64,000 bases of DNA, taken from positions 13,645,296-13,709,295 of the forward strand of contig NC_090610.1 of assembly GCF_004359215.1 (NCBI RefSeq). Reading direction: 5' to 3'. The translations under genes and the position numbers were made by a program. The notes beneath the pieces are model-generated. The model saw only the letters and a list, made by a program, of their open reading frames with translations, was not told where the DNA came from and made no database searches. Shown here piece by piece: positions 21,624 to 34,078 of this stretch. How positions within the stretch are numbered: the stretch's first letter is position 1; the number at the start of each line of letters is the position of its first letter. This stretch comes from Bremia lactucae. Its lineage: Eukaryota > Oomycota > Peronosporomycetes > Peronosporales > Peronosporaceae.

Positions 21624-22102
21624 TGTAGCGGAGCTACTTCGCTCTTAAAGTCAGAGGAAGACTTTCAGAGTCACCATTTTCTATTGAACTAATGGGTTTA
21701 ACAACTCAGGGAGTCGTACAAGCTATTAAAGCTTAAGGAATTCTAGTTCAAGGGATTCAGGTGTTCGTAGAACCAAGTGGCAACTAGTGCCCAAGAGGAT
21801 ATACGTTAGAATGGCTTCTATCTCTTACAGACCAATTCGCAAGCCTTAGGAAGGCACTTAACGCTTTAATAAGATCAAAAGATTGACTGCACTTTATTTA
21901 ATTATTTAATTAAAGACCTTACCCTAGCTAATCAAAAATAGATTTTGGCTGCCAGATTTATATCTGGCGGCTTTCACATTTGTTACCAGCAATAAATGGG
22001 ATTTAAGTAACTTACTTTTTGAAATTAGATAAAAGGGTATTATTCAAAAAAATGTTAATGAACCACAGCAACGGTTCTCCAACCGATGTATGCCCCATTG
22101 CA
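21624..22102 (-). repeat. 5' LTR of element B
   Basis: It is 479 bp, starts TGTAGCGG and ends CATTGCA on the plus strand, with a primer-binding site at 21604-21621. It abuts directly on the gag fragment of inverted element C at 22103, with no target duplication. Confidence 0.85.
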
Positions 22103-22316
22103 CGGCCTGTCTCCTACGAAATACGCATAAAGCTCGAAAGAGCACCATTTCCGACCTATATTAGAAATCTGGTACGGTGCGGGAAAACCTCGATACCCAG
22201 TAGGTGCGGGGTGCCCTACTGGGGGAGATCTAGGCTCTGTTGAACCTCTGGGAGGTGAGAGTAAACAGGACCTAGCCCCAATTAGCTCAAGGCACAATAA
22301 CACGGGGCAAGAGCAC

Positions 22317-22781
22317 ATGCCTGGCTTGTTAGTCGCCCAAGCGACTGTGAAGGGATTTGATAAGCCATGGTCAATTTTAATTGACTTAGAAGCGTCTTGC
22401 AATTATGCTCGACGCCTTTCATTTAAAGGAAACCAACAATATGATGAGGCGCTTAAAGCGCATAAAAGTGATACAATCACTCTTCGCTTAGCGACTGGGA
22501 CTCGTGTCACTGTTCCCAAAGTTACATTGAACTTAGGTGTAAGGTTTCTGGACTTTGACAGTATGGAACGCTATCTCGTCCTTGATTTGGATTCGAGATA
22601 TGATCTCATCCTTGGTATAGCCTGGCTAGAACACCATAAGCCATGGATCGATTGGAGGTCTAAGACCTTAGGCTCCACGCGCAACGTTCCTAGCAAAGTT
22701 TTGGAGAGTCATGAACCCACCTTTGGTAGGCAACAAAAGCGCTATTGGCGCGGATCATTGACTGAGTCTGTCAGTGTTTAG
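22317..22781 (+). pseudogene. Protease of element C with altered active site
   Basis: The frame of 154 residues matches the A-family protease (ATVKGFDKPWSILID; LATGTRVTVPKVTLNLG; RYDLILGIAWLEHHKPWIDW). The catalytic DSGAS of relatives reads DLEAS here. The mutated residues next to the active-site Asp should abolish activity. Confidence 0.8.
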
Positions 22782-22929
22782 ACATTGGCATGTCTGAGTT
22801 AAAGTTTCAATGTTAAGAGGCCGACTCAGACGAAGAAAGTGGAACGGCAGTTACTCCGTCGAGTGACACTCGCTGTAATAACGATTCCCCGAATGCTACA
22901 CCCATTGTTGGCCTAAGGCTGAATCATTA

Positions 22930-23166
22930 AGGGTGTAATATTCCTGAGATACGTTGAGTGGCACGTCTATTCCACCGAGTATGGTCGGCCGAGGTGGCAC
23001 CATACTGAGTGTCAATAGTAACACTATTGGCGGTTCGCCAGGACCTCAAGGGTGCAAATCCCTGAGATACGTGGAGTGGCACGTCTAAGTTCACCGAGTA
23101 TGGTTGGCCGAGATGGCACCATACTGAGTGTCAATGATGACACTATTGGCGGTTCGCCAGGAGATT
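22930..23166 (+). repeat. Tandem duplication of about 118 bp in element C
   Basis: Two adjacent units (about 22930-23048 and 23049-23166) both run from an AGGGTG start through GTGGCACGTCTA, TGGCACCATACTGAGTGTCA and GGCGGTTCGCCAGGA. Elements A (13265-13385) and B have one unit only. Confidence 0.75.
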
Positions 23167-23739
23167 CGGGGTCAAACCATTCAAATGCACGTGAAGCGAC
23201 ACGTAAATGATCGCTGTTAAAGGAAGTTAAGTTACCTAACTCCTTGTCGGACGTCGAATTAGACACCATGTCTTGTATAGAAGCAATACAGGCTGGAAAA
23301 TTCGAAGACGTGAATGTTCCGGCCTCTATGAGGCGTATTGTCTCTACTCCAAGACAGGGGAGACGCGAAGCGCTTGTACCCTCACAAAGTGATACGTGTG
23401 AGTAATTATACACGCTTCTAAATGGTGTAACCGGTAATATTAAGGGAGAAATAAGCATTGCGGCAATCCCTTCGTTACATGCTCTTTTAGAGCTAAAAGA
23501 GATGTCTAGCGATGGCTGCGGTCGAGCCTTAAATGCTGGGGACTTATCCGAAATGGTGGTCATTCGGCGTACGATCGAGTTAAACTCATCGTTACTTCTG
23601 GACGAAGCTGTCCTGCGACACATAAGCTGCACTAAGTGCCTTAAAAATCCTACGTATCCCTTTTTCTTGATTAAGGAATTCCTAGATGTGGCATGTACCA
23701 ATCCACCAACTATTTTACCTCCGGATAGAGGGTCCGTCA

Positions 23740-25270
23740 TGAAATTGACTTGGTTCTGGGAACCAAATACTGTATCCCACGACAGTGGCCTTTACCAAGG
23801 GAGCAGTGTGACGTCATTGACGATTTCTTCCGTGCTAAGCACGAGGCTGGAATGGTACGAGAGAGCAAATCTCCTCATTCGACACCGACATTTTGTGTCA
23901 AAAAGCCAGATGGTCAATGGCGCATTGTTCATGCTTATAATGAGCATAATGCTGTCACTATACCAGCACAAACCCCCATGACTAGAAAGGATGTTCTTCA
24001 GAACAATATGGTGGGATATACAATGTACAGTGCAGTGGACTTAGTCGATGGTTACTACCAATTGCTCGAGCGAGCTAGTGATATCCCGCTTACAGCGATT
24101 AGCACCCCAAGCGGCATGCTATGGGAGTGGTTGTTTATGCCACAAGGCTCTCCAACGCCCCGGCTACCTTTAATCGTCTAGTGACGCAACTGTTTTGCCC
24201 TCATCGAGGTTATGCACAGACTTATTTCGATGACATTTTTGTCCATATTCGTGCGGAGCAGGGTTGGTCGGATATGGCCAACCATTTAGACTTAGTGCTC
24301 GAGTGCATGCGCGCAAACAAATTGTATGCCAATGCATCTAAATGCTTTTTTGGAGCAGACAAAATTAATTTCTTAGGGTGCTTCATGGGGAAGCGTGACC
24401 TGAAGGCGGATCCCGCTAAGGTAAAAGCCATTGTAGATTGGCCGGTTCCTAAAAACCAAAAGGATTTGCGTAAGTGGTTGGGCCTCGCCAATTATTTACA
24501 CAAATACAGCGAAAATTACGCTGATATGGTTAGTCCATTATCGAATCTTCTTAAAAAGGATACAGAATGGTGCTGGACTAGCACCGAACATAATGCTTTT
24601 CGAGCATTTAAGGATGCTCTTTTACATGCCCCGATCCTGGCACTGCCAAATTTAAATCGGACTATCAGTTTCGTCTGCGACGCTTCGGATTTTGCCATTG
24701 GCAGTGCTCTGTTACAAACAGATGTTGATGGGCGTGAACGTGTTTTTGCGTTCGACTCTAGACAGCTTAAGGCTGCGGAAAAGAACTACCCAGTTCACGA
24801 CAAAGAGTTACTTGCTATGAAGAATGCTCTCGTCAAATTCAGAGATCATCTGCTCGGCTCTAAGCCGTTTGTGATATATACAAATCACGCGTCATTACGC
24901 ACTGCGACTAAGTCGCCCCATCTCTCGCAGAGAATGGCCCGAGGGCTATCCTTTTTCGCGGAATAAATTTTCGAGGTGAAGTATAAGCCTGCAAGCAGAA
25001 TGCTTTGGCCGATGCGTTATCACGCAGGCCGGATTATGTCGCCTCTTGCTGAATTAATCCGTTCTGTTTACGCCAAGGATGAACAGTGTGTCGCTCTGCT
25101 ACGAGCTCTAAAGAGCAATGAATCGGGTTTTGAATTGTCGGCACGTTTGCGTGCAAGGTTACATCGATTTCTATCTATAACGACCTGTTGCTTTATTGCA
25201 CGGACGCTGTGGATCCTCCGCGCGTCGTTGTTCCTCATAATGAGGATTTGAAGTACCGAATCCTCTTTGA
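23740..25270 (+). pseudogene. Reverse transcriptase / RNase H of element C, broken
   Basis: Frames 23750-24181, 24121-24966 and 24976-25251 carry STPTFCVKKPDGQWRIVHAY, the catalytic YFDDIFVH, the thumb and the RNase H motifs (FVCDASDFAIGSALLQ). A frameshift in the PQG segment (about 24145), the altered tail after VKYKP (about 24985) and the end of the frame near 25250 are all shared with element A. A stop at about 24965 is unique to C. Confidence 0.85.
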
Positions 25271-26420
25271 GGCACACGATACTATCCTTAGTGGTCATCT
25301 CGGTAGAAAAAGACCTACGGCTCTGTAAGCCAGATTCATTGGTGGCCCTAACTTTATAAATGGGTCAGCACGTGCGTTCGCACATGCGAAAGTTGCCAAC
25401 GGGTCAAACTCTCGGCGCATGCTCTTGCGCCACTGGCACGTCTGCCTGTACCCATAGGGTGTTGGAGTCCATTAGTATGGACTTTGTTGGCCGGCACCTC
25501 TGGCATAGTGGTTTTGTTGAGCGATTGAGCAAAATGACTCACTTAGCGGCTGTGCCGGGTACCACTGATAATGAAGGTACAGCGAGGCTGTCCATCGATC
25601 GCGTGTTTCGACAACACGGTTTGACAGTGGCAATTGTCTCTGATCGGGACGCATAAATTCTGGAAATCAATTTTACAAGTGGCTGGGCACCAGATTGGAC
25701 ATGTCCACCGCAGACCATCCGCAGACCGATGGTCAAACTGAACGTGTCAATCGCGTCATTGAAGACGATTTTACGCAGTGTGTGTGCTCAGACGCCAAAG
25801 CCCTGGAGCTGAATGCTTTTAGTGGGGTAGAATTCGCGTTATATAACGCTGTACATGCCTCTACAGGCTATACTCCGTTCTATGTCAACGGTCTCACCCA
25901 CTCACGCGTTCCGTTAACGATTCCACTGCGCGGCTCAGTGCTTGGTGGGGGTGAATTAGCCGATAGGTTTGCTAATATCAGCCCCGTTACCGTTCGAAAA
26001 CAAGTAAGCGAGTTTTTTGCGACGCGATTTAGTGTCATAAGACATGTAGGGAACGATGGCTGATAGCCGGTACAAACAAAAGAACAAGCAGATGCCAAAG
26101 AAGATGCTGTATTAACTCATATATGGTCGGAGACCGAGTTTTATTATACGCTAAAAGCCTACCTACTAACATGGTTTCAGCGGTCTTCAAGACCAAATTG
26201 CACCGGCTCTTTATTGAACCATTTACGGCCGTGGCCAAGAAGGGCCTAGCTTATACGCTAAACCTTCCTAGCAAGCTGCGTGCATACCCAGTGCTCTACG
26301 TCGGCTTGCCTAAGCCCTATCGGCCCCCAGATACGTGGACTTAAAGGCGCTTGCGCCGAGACAGGCGGTCGTGCCGCAGATTGCTGCATCCTCACCAAAA
26401 TGTCCAGCTGGCCCTTGGAA
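25270..26420 (+). pseudogene. Integrase of element C, broken
   Basis: The frame 25360-25656 has the core with SISMDFVGRHLW and IVSDRDA. The frame 25695-26063 has TADHPQTDGQTERVNRV, the segment carrying the family's last catalytic Glu. The frame 26123-26344 has the C-terminal part (VGDRVLLYAKSLPTNMV, FIEPFTAVAKKG, LYVGLPKPYRP). Confidence 0.8.
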
Positions 26421-27740
26421 TCAGTAGCTGCTTCAGTGGCGAACTGCTGGGACAGTGCAGGCTTAATGCGCTGACACTGTTCGCAAGAGCGAATTTAGTT
26501 GGCCACCCATCGATGTAGGTGTGGCCACCAAAATTCCTCTGACACTCGTAAGAATGTATTTTCACGGCCCAGATGCCCACTTGATGGCGCATCATGGAGC
26601 TCGTGAAGGATAATCAGCTTGAGTTCGGTGTCAGGAGGCACGTAGATTCTCAAGAGATCACACAAGGTGACAGCTGATGCCATAACACGCCATCGCTGAA
26701 GCTAAAACAATTTAGCTTAGCTTTCAGGTGCGACGGAAGGGTTACCTTTCGTCCACCAAAGTGACCCAACAGCAGGCGACAATGTTCATTCTAACTGTAG
26801 CTCTCTTGTATATCAAAGGCTAACGAGCTCGTCACGTAGTATGCCTTCATAACTGCCAACGTCAACGGCTGAAATTGTGCTTTAGTACTAGCCACACTTT
26901 CCTGTTGTCTTACCTCAAAGTCTGGTCTGCGCGATAAAGCGTCAGACAAGACATTCGTCTTACCCGGCTTATATTCAACTTTGAAATTGGATTTAGAGAA
27001 GAATGAGAGCCATTTTGACATTTGAGGCGAGAGGCGCGGTGTGTTTATTGCGGTCCGCAATGATGCGTGATCCGTTTAAACCACAATGATCCGGTGCCCA
27101 ATAGGTGCACTCACAACATGACAAGAGCATACTTTGTTGAAAGGAGCTCTTTGTCATGCACAGGGTAATTCAGTGCCGCGGCTTTTAAAAGCCGGGACTG
27201 ATAAGAGATGACACGGTCAACGCCGTCGTCATCCTTCTGCATGAGCGCGCTGCCGATTGCAAAATCACTTGCATCGCAGACGACGCTAAAGGTCTTATCC
27301 GCGTCTGGCAATGCCAAGACTGGTGACTCTATAATAGATTGCTTAACTGATGTGAAAGCATCTTCTTGATCTTTCAACCAAGCCCATTAGGCGTCCTTTT
27401 TAAGGAGGTCAGATAATGTTTAGCTCGCTCAGCAAAATTCTTGCTATTCTTATGCAAGTAATTAGCGAGCCATGGGAATCGGCGCAAATACTCAACATGT
27501 CGTTTACCTTGTCTGGGTCCCCTTGTACACCATGTGTACCAACGATGCAGCCCAGCACAGGTATCTCAGGGACCCCTATGACGCACTTTCGCAAGTTGAC
27601 GTACAATTGGGCGTCCTTTAAAGTCTGCAACACAGCGTCTAAATGACGCTTATGCGACTCTATTGCGCTCAGCCCGTCCTTGGACCTACTATGCACGAAT
27701 ATATCGTCAAAGTAAAGGGGCGCGTAGGCGCGGCTGACTA
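26418..27740 (-). mobile_element. Ty3/gypsy fragment D (different family)
   Basis: Minus-strand frames give the end of reverse transcriptase (27409-27720, with FDDIFVHSR and LYVNLRKCVIGVPEI), RNase H (27111-27377, FSVVCDASDFAIGSALMQ; 26791-27060, FKVEYKPGKTNVLSDALSR) and the integrase zinc-binding part (26440-26683, HLGRENTFLRVSEEFWWP). Gag, protease, integrase core and LTRs are absent. It is too divergent from A-C to be the same family. Confidence 0.75.
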
Positions 27741-28627
27741 ATCACGTGAACCACCAGCAGCATCGTTATTATAAAAGTCAGCATTAGCCTTATCGCTGTT
27801 ACTGAGTTTGTCTTCTTCAATGCTAGCTAAAATCAACATCCTTCGCATTGACTGTGGAATCAATGTGTGATGAGCAACAGGTAGATTGGTCACGGCTCGA
27901 GCGTGCTCCCTTAAATTAGTCACCCTTAAACAAGGTGATTATTCATGGATGTCGAAAGTCATTGACAAAGACCGTGTATGATTTGTTGAAGCATGCACCG
28001 AGTTGTTGATGAAAAAAAATTCTGCCATCGGCAAGAGCTCACTCCAACTTGTAAACGAGTGGACGTATCCTCGAAGTATTTCTTAGCTAATATGATTTGC
28101 ACGTACTGTCTGATCATCGGGAACAGATGGTCAACAGTTGACATTTTCATTTATTTCCCAAGCGATTTAAACACAGATTGCAAACTCCGCCGCGAACCAG
28201 TAATCTCGATCCGGAACCAGTTCACGGGGAAACCTATGAAGTCGTGCTAACTAAGATACGAGCACTGCTTTCGGCTGTGGTCGACTCCGAGACTAATGCA
28301 TTGAACCATTGCGTGTTGTATATCGATCTGATAAAAATCGATACAAATTTGACAACCCTTAAGAATTATTGTGATGGATTTTAAGGCGAACCAGCAACCT
28401 TTAAAAGCATTATCTTTTGAAAGGATCTATTTACGTATTTAAGTAATGTTGACGAAGAGCTGTTGTTGCAAACTGGGCTTATCCTCACTGTTAATTTGTG
28501 CAGCCGGCCCACAATCAGGTCGGTGCGAAAGCACATCAGCGACGACGGTGAGTCGTCCTGGTTTATATTCCACACTACGCGAAGTGAGATAACCATCATG
28601 CCATTCTTTGCGAGAGGTGTGGACTGT
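27741..28627. other. Unassigned stretch between elements D and E
   Basis: There are no convincing genes. Short frames exist on both strands (for example 27738-27923 on minus and 28178-28384 on plus) but none shows a domain. It is most likely decayed transposon sequence. Confidence 0.35.
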
Positions 28628-31600
28628 TTACGGCCGTGCGTAAAGGCGCATGGCCCTTATAAACAATGAATGGTCTTTCTCCTGGAAAACATAGACCCAA
28701 AACTTAGCCAGTGCATATTTCATGGCAAGGAGTTCCTTGTCATGGACTTGATAAATGCGCTCAGCTGGTTCAAGCTGACGCGACTGATAGCAGACGGCGC
28801 GGAGCGCGACGTCTGTGTCATACTGCATTAACGCATAGCCGATTGCAAAATTTCTGGCGTCAGAGATCACATAAAATGGTCTGTCTTGGTTTTCAATCGC
28901 TATTGCATCAAGCTTTGCTTGATACCTTCAAAGGAACGCTGACAATCAGCGATCAATGAACACTTCACATTTTTCTTCAACAAAGACGAATGATATTCCG
29001 CCATTTTTTTGGCATAATTGCATTAGTACATGGGTAAGTACGCCGCTAAGCCAAGACTTTCGAAGTCCATTTACATCGACTGGCACAGGCCAACCGGTGA
29101 TCGCCTTGATCTTTTCCGAATCCGGCATACATTGCGTTTACCCACGATGCATCTAAGATGTGGTAGTTCGCTTGCAGCGAATATACACTTCTTGAGATTT
29201 GCATATAAGTTGTGCTTACGCATAAGTGCAAGAACCTTTCGGACGTGGGCATGATGTATTTCAACGTCCGACTTTTTGTTCATAGCTCTACTATAAACGA
29301 AGACGTCATCTTAGTAACTTAATGTGAAATCGCGCACCGATCGCAACAGATTAGTTACACAATTGTTAAATGTTGCAGGGGCAATCCGAAGCCTCTGTCA
29401 CATGATTATCCATTCCTGTAGCATATCACTTGGGGTTCTTACTGCTGTGGACAGAATATCATGTTCGCGCATGAGGATCTAATAGAATCCATCCATCCGT
29501 TACATTGACAAAAAGATGGTTCTCTGTGGCATACCGGCAATAATTACGTCTTTTCGTGGTATCGGCGTTTGAACCGGTAACGTTGCAGCGTTCAATTTAC
29601 CGCCACCCTCATGTTGCTTTACGCTCACAGAAGGTCGGAGAGCTCTGTGGAGAGGTTGACTCCCTCACAAGGTTCGCTGCTAAACGATCGGCAAGTAATT
29701 TGTCGATCGCTAATTTTGTTTACGAGGCAATGGCTACTGCTTCATGACACAGTATTTCGAACCTGGTATAGGGTTGATTTCGTGTCGAGTGCCTTTATCC
29801 TTAGGCAACTCGCACGGTAAGGATCCAGGGAATACATCCTTGAATTCGATCAAATCCCTACAGAAAGAATTTGTCTTCAACGACTCCCACGATTGAGACG
29901 TAAAATGCTAAATTCGAGTCTTCTCCTCGAGAGCTCTTTCGTTCATCGACGAGCTGCTGAGATTCATTCTTTCTCAGAATAACTGTTGCCGACCAAATAT
30001 CGGCCACGTACTTGTCATCTGTGAAGTACGCAAATCTTTTTGACTTGGCCATACGAAGATCACGCAAGAACCGTTTAGGTTTAAGCGTTGGCAATTCAGT
30101 TATCTCCGATGTTAACTTTGAGCCGCTATTAGATCAAGTGTATAAGTGCCTATACTTGATCTGTTGTTTACTAAGCCATTCAATGTCTCGCTTCTTCAAA
30201 GCTTATTTCCAAAGGTACCTGGGGACTTATTCCATCAAAATTAATGGGACTTATTCCCTCAAGTTTTATTTGGGCGTACCCTCCCAAACTGCCTTTGGCA
30301 GTGGTTGCGCAACCACAGCGAGATCCTCAACGATCGACTCTTTAGTTGATCGAGGACTTTTTCCATGTCTTTTATCGACAGTCGTTTCATGAATTCTTGG
30401 GTATTGCTTTCTTAGCAAGCATCCTCGTTTTAGTCCACTCAACTGAGTCGAGTGGTCGGACTTCGACGCTGCCTGTGCTTGTAAATCGCCGTCGTAAGGA
30501 GGTCTACGTCACAATTGTGAGCATTTGACGCTGCCTGTGCTTGAGCACAGCCTTCGGAATCTAACTTCACAGTGTGATGGTCGTCACTCTGAGGTCTTGT
30601 GCAGTCGTGCTAATGACCGTGCCATAAGTGAGGCACTCGTAGAGTATCCACACGCTTTTAGACACTTCGAGACGTTCATCAGATGGCCATCTGAAGAATG
30701 AGAGGTAGGCATCGTCACGGCTTGATGCTGCCAGTTTATGCATGGCTCGTATTTTCTGAGCCGTGGTGATCCAAAGATGACAACAGATTTGTCATCCAAA
30801 CCGAGAACGATGAAATCATCATTGTACTGTTTACCCTTTAACGTGTATTGGATACCAACTACACGTTTCTTTTCTCTTTACTGTTACAGATGCGCCTGTT
30901 GCTAAGCGCACTGTCATTCTCGTTGGAGGGATATCGCGCTCAATAATTTTGAGTCTGCGATCTTCTAGCGATTGGCGTCTTATAAATTCTCCGACGCCCC
31001 ACAATCGACTAGGGACTCAAGTGGTAATTTTATTGCCACTATAATTTCCATGGTGATGAGATTAACCTTATCGCAGGCGCATTACACAAAACGTTTGTGT
31101 GAGCAGGACCTTTCGTCAAAAGGCCTTCAAATCCTTTTAACGTTGCTGCATCAGGAAGGCGCCCCGCACCTTCTGAACACGTCCTTTTTTGACGATCATC
31201 CTCGCCGTTGCGATTTCGCAACAGAGTCGGATCAATGTCTCTGCTTTTCTTAGCGGTATGTCGATCTTTCGCTCAGTTTTTTTAGGTACTGGTCGTGGGG
31301 CACTACATTCATAGGCGTAGTGGCCCGCTATTGACAACGATTGCATTTTGGCACTCGTTTGTAACTTGAATAGCGGCGTTTCTCGCTCTACACATACGAG
31401 AGGTCCATGGGTTCTGGCCTCCATTTTCTTATCGTCTGTTTGGGCGATATAAACAAGAGTGGACGAAAGCCTGTTTCAGGCCAAAGTCCTCCTGGTCCGC
31501 TACAAAGATCGCTTCATCAAGCGAATCTTATTCGAGCTGGAACAGGTGAGTGTTGAAAGGATCGCCTGGAAGACCTTTAATAAACACAGTATTCTGTGTT

Positions 31601-32553
31601 TGTTCTTCCATTCGATGGCTCACGATACAGCTTAAAGTATTGCATATGGTGGGCATAAGCGTCACGCTTGCCCTGCTTCAAATTCAGGAGCTCTGCTCGA
31701 TCCCTGAATTCGGCACGTGCCGGCTCAAATGTTTGCTTGAGCCGGGTCTTAAAGAAATCATATAATTTAACGACAAATAATCGCGAAGATTGAGCCCGGC
31801 CAAGTTGGACATACCGAATTTCACTATCGTCGCATCGTCATCAATTCGGCAAGCTTCGATGACATTGTCTAATTTGACATACCATCTTAAAAGGGAGTCG
31901 CTCTCGACTGCCTTAAACTTGGAGATTTCAATCTTTTAGCTTTGGGGTCATCGCAAAAGCGTCGGCCCGCTAGGAGCATGTAAATGCCGCCGTCTCAACA
32001 GTCCCAGTTGAGCAGCCTGCTCATCCAACACCTCTGCGTTTTGAGAGCCTTGCTGATATAGCAAGGTTGCTTTTCTTGGGCCCGTCGAGTTTATATTGTA
32101 TCAACTCGGGCATAGCCGCATGTTTCTCATCTCTTTGCAAAGCAAACAACATGGCGCTAGCAGCTGGCCCGCCTACGGCCGATCAAATATGTTCGACCGC
32201 TCTCCATTCATCACTCAAATGAGTAAATCATTCACACGTTGCGTGGATGCCTTCTGGAGGGATTAAAAGCTCTTCCTTCTTCATCCAACATGTCCATGTT
32301 GGCTTTAACGTGCTAGGCCGTTGAACGGACTACGAAGTGCTATCAGGTGTAAAGGGGCAGCTTTCGCTAGTACTGCTTCAGTACTAGACAACCTGCACTG
32401 ATAACAGCGAAGCTGAGGTGCCTTCGAATACTTCACGTACACGTGCAGAGGGAGGTTTTAAGTGGTTAAGAAGTCTTCGCGACTTATAGCCAGTACTTAA
32501 GGCTTATAATAGGAAAAAAGGAAAACTGTATATATATATAGTTCCTACGTATC
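28628..32553 (-). mobile_element. Ty3/gypsy element E, heavily decayed
   Basis: Minus strand: LTR at about 32348-32553, primer-binding-like TGATAGCACTTCGTAG (32330-32345), gag (about 31400-32300), a CCHC-like knuckle ending GHYAYECSAP (about 31300-31360), protease end SPRLRKYEPCINW (about 30730-30800), reverse transcriptase fragments (29046-29770; the catalytic YxDD at about 29310 has a stop, followed by DDVFVYSR) and RNase H (28628-28870, DARNFAIGYALMQYDTD). Stops are frequent throughout. A relative on the plus strand is E2. Confidence 0.75.
32348..32553 (-). repeat. LTR of element E (right end uncertain)
   Basis: It begins TGTAAAGGGGCAG on the plus strand next to the primer-binding site. 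A related LTR lies at about 32930-33071 in the opposite orientation. The right end is blurred because the next LTR (F) starts at 32554 with TGTAACGGGG. Confidence 0.55.
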
Positions 32554-33260
32554 TGTAACGGGGTCTCCCGTTACATAAGCATTATTTCCTATAAACCGAA
32601 TAATAAATAATATTTTCTGTGAGAGGAAATAAATAAAGAAGTAAAAAATTATTATCTTCATTAATTTTGACTTAAAAAGTTTCAAAATTACTAAATTGGA
32701 TAATATTGATGTAATAAGTCATTAGCTCTATTGATTGGTTGATGTAAGTCTAAACAACCCCGCTAATCGATATAAGACACGATTGTGCGGTGCGCAAGGA
32801 GGCGCTATACGTAGATACATATTAATATAAAAAATAAGCTCAGTTGTAGATATGAGATCGCTACGCCGAAAACTAAATACCTTAATTCAATTTTACTTTT
32901 TCTTTATTCTAAAGTCTTAGTCTAGACCATTAAGCTAAAGACCCTTAGCTTCGTAGAAACCTTCCTCTTACCTTTATGTACGTGAATTTTTGAGGCACCT
33001 CACCTACACTGTAATCAGTGTAAAGTTAACTAGTACTGGTCAGTATTAGTGATAGGTGCCCCGCTACAGTAACGATCTTCTGTCTACTGACTTTATTATC
33101 TTCATATCAAACTATGTGTTGCGCCTCCTTGCGCACCGCCCAAATGTGTCTAGCAACGGTTGTCGGGGTTAATTTAAACTTGCATCAACCAATCAGCAGA
33201 ACTATTGTCTTGTTGCTTCAAAATTACCAAATTTGGTAACATTGAAATATCGGGTAAAAA
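32554..33260. repeat. Cluster of LTR remnants (AT-rich family F, and an E-type LTR in reverse)
   Basis: 32554 to about 32926 is an F-type LTR on plus (starts TGTAACGGGG; contains GATTGTGCGGTGCGCAAGGA and GATCGCTACG). About 32930-33071 is an E-type LTR on minus. 33072-33260 is a second F copy on minus (GATCGTTAC end, GGGCGGTGCGCAAGGAGGCG). Other F copies are at 50424-50736 plus 55846-55886, and at 62120-62361. Confidence 0.6.
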
Positions 33261-34078
33261 TACTAAGTGATAATTTAGGGAGCCGGCATAGCCACTAACC
33301 CTTTTTCGTATAGCCGCACCCCCTCCCGTCTGTATTGAATAAAAACGTCGTATAAACTATTTTCACTGTATGGGTCATTTTAGTGCATCCAAAAATCAAC
33401 AGTAATGCCTTTTGAATTGTCTTTAGATCGCACTTTTGTCCTTTGGAACATCACATCCCCTAAACGAAATTAGGGAATTGCTATAGCCACACCCCTAATT
33501 ATCTACATGAGAGTAGTGTAATTGGTGTGACTGCCCCTGGGCACATCAGAAACCGTGTTTTTGTTTAGAGATGTTAAATGTACAGTTTTTAACAGTGAGA
33601 AAAAACCAAAAGCGACCGCAATCGATTGGCAAGTCATTAAAAGAGTGAAAGAAAGAGCAGCAAACCAAGCAGCGAGGGAGAAGTTAAGCTGGAAATAAGC
33701 AATGAGGGCATGTAAGTTAGTTTTACTTTACTTTCTACCAACTTTTGCGGAAGTGCTTCAAGTAGACGAATCTTAGTGCTCTCCCACCATGAGCCACAAT
33801 TTCCTTATGTTTCAGTTTTTGTCGGCTTTGGTTCATATTTTTTTTGTTGAAAAAGCATCTTGCAATTTGACATGAATGTACGCATTTGTTGCGAAGTTTT
33901 CTTGCAGACCTTACGAGCTACTGAAACTGGGAGGCCTGCATAAAGGTTTCTCAGTATATATTCTAGTTATCAACAAGTTGCTTATATTACGCTACCCTCA
34001 TAAATACGGAGGTGGGTAATTAAGGGGTGTGGTCCCAAATGTAATTTAGCGGGGGGAGTACCAAAGTCCAAAAGGGAT
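33261..34078. other. Unassigned non-coding stretch
   Basis: There is no frame of note and no recognisable repeat boundary. Parts are C-rich (about 33317-33335) or A/T-rich. It is probably decayed transposon or spacer. Confidence 0.35.

Larger units (their letters stand above)
15192..22102 (-). mobile_element. Ty3/gypsy element B (chromodomain type), defective
   Basis: Order on the minus strand: 5' LTR 21624-22102, gag 20640-21563, protease 20070-20490, reverse transcriptase/RNase H 17740-19548, integrase remnant and chromodomain 16780-17712, antisense frame 15790-16735, polypurine tract and 3' LTR 15192-15675. The integrase core is lost: sequence matching 10765 of A joins directly to sequence matching 11312 of A at about 17712, a deletion of about 545 bp. 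Confidence 0.85.
22103..26417 (+). mobile_element. Ty3/gypsy element C, same family as A and B, inverted and truncated
   Basis: It reads on the plus strand and starts inside gag (YEIRIKLERAPFP at about 22115). Protease lies at 22317-22781, a linker region at 22800-23730, reverse transcriptase/RNase H at 23740-25270, and integrase at 25270-26420. No 5' LTR and no chromodomain end are present. It stops at about 26417, where element D begins on the other strand. Confidence 0.8.
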
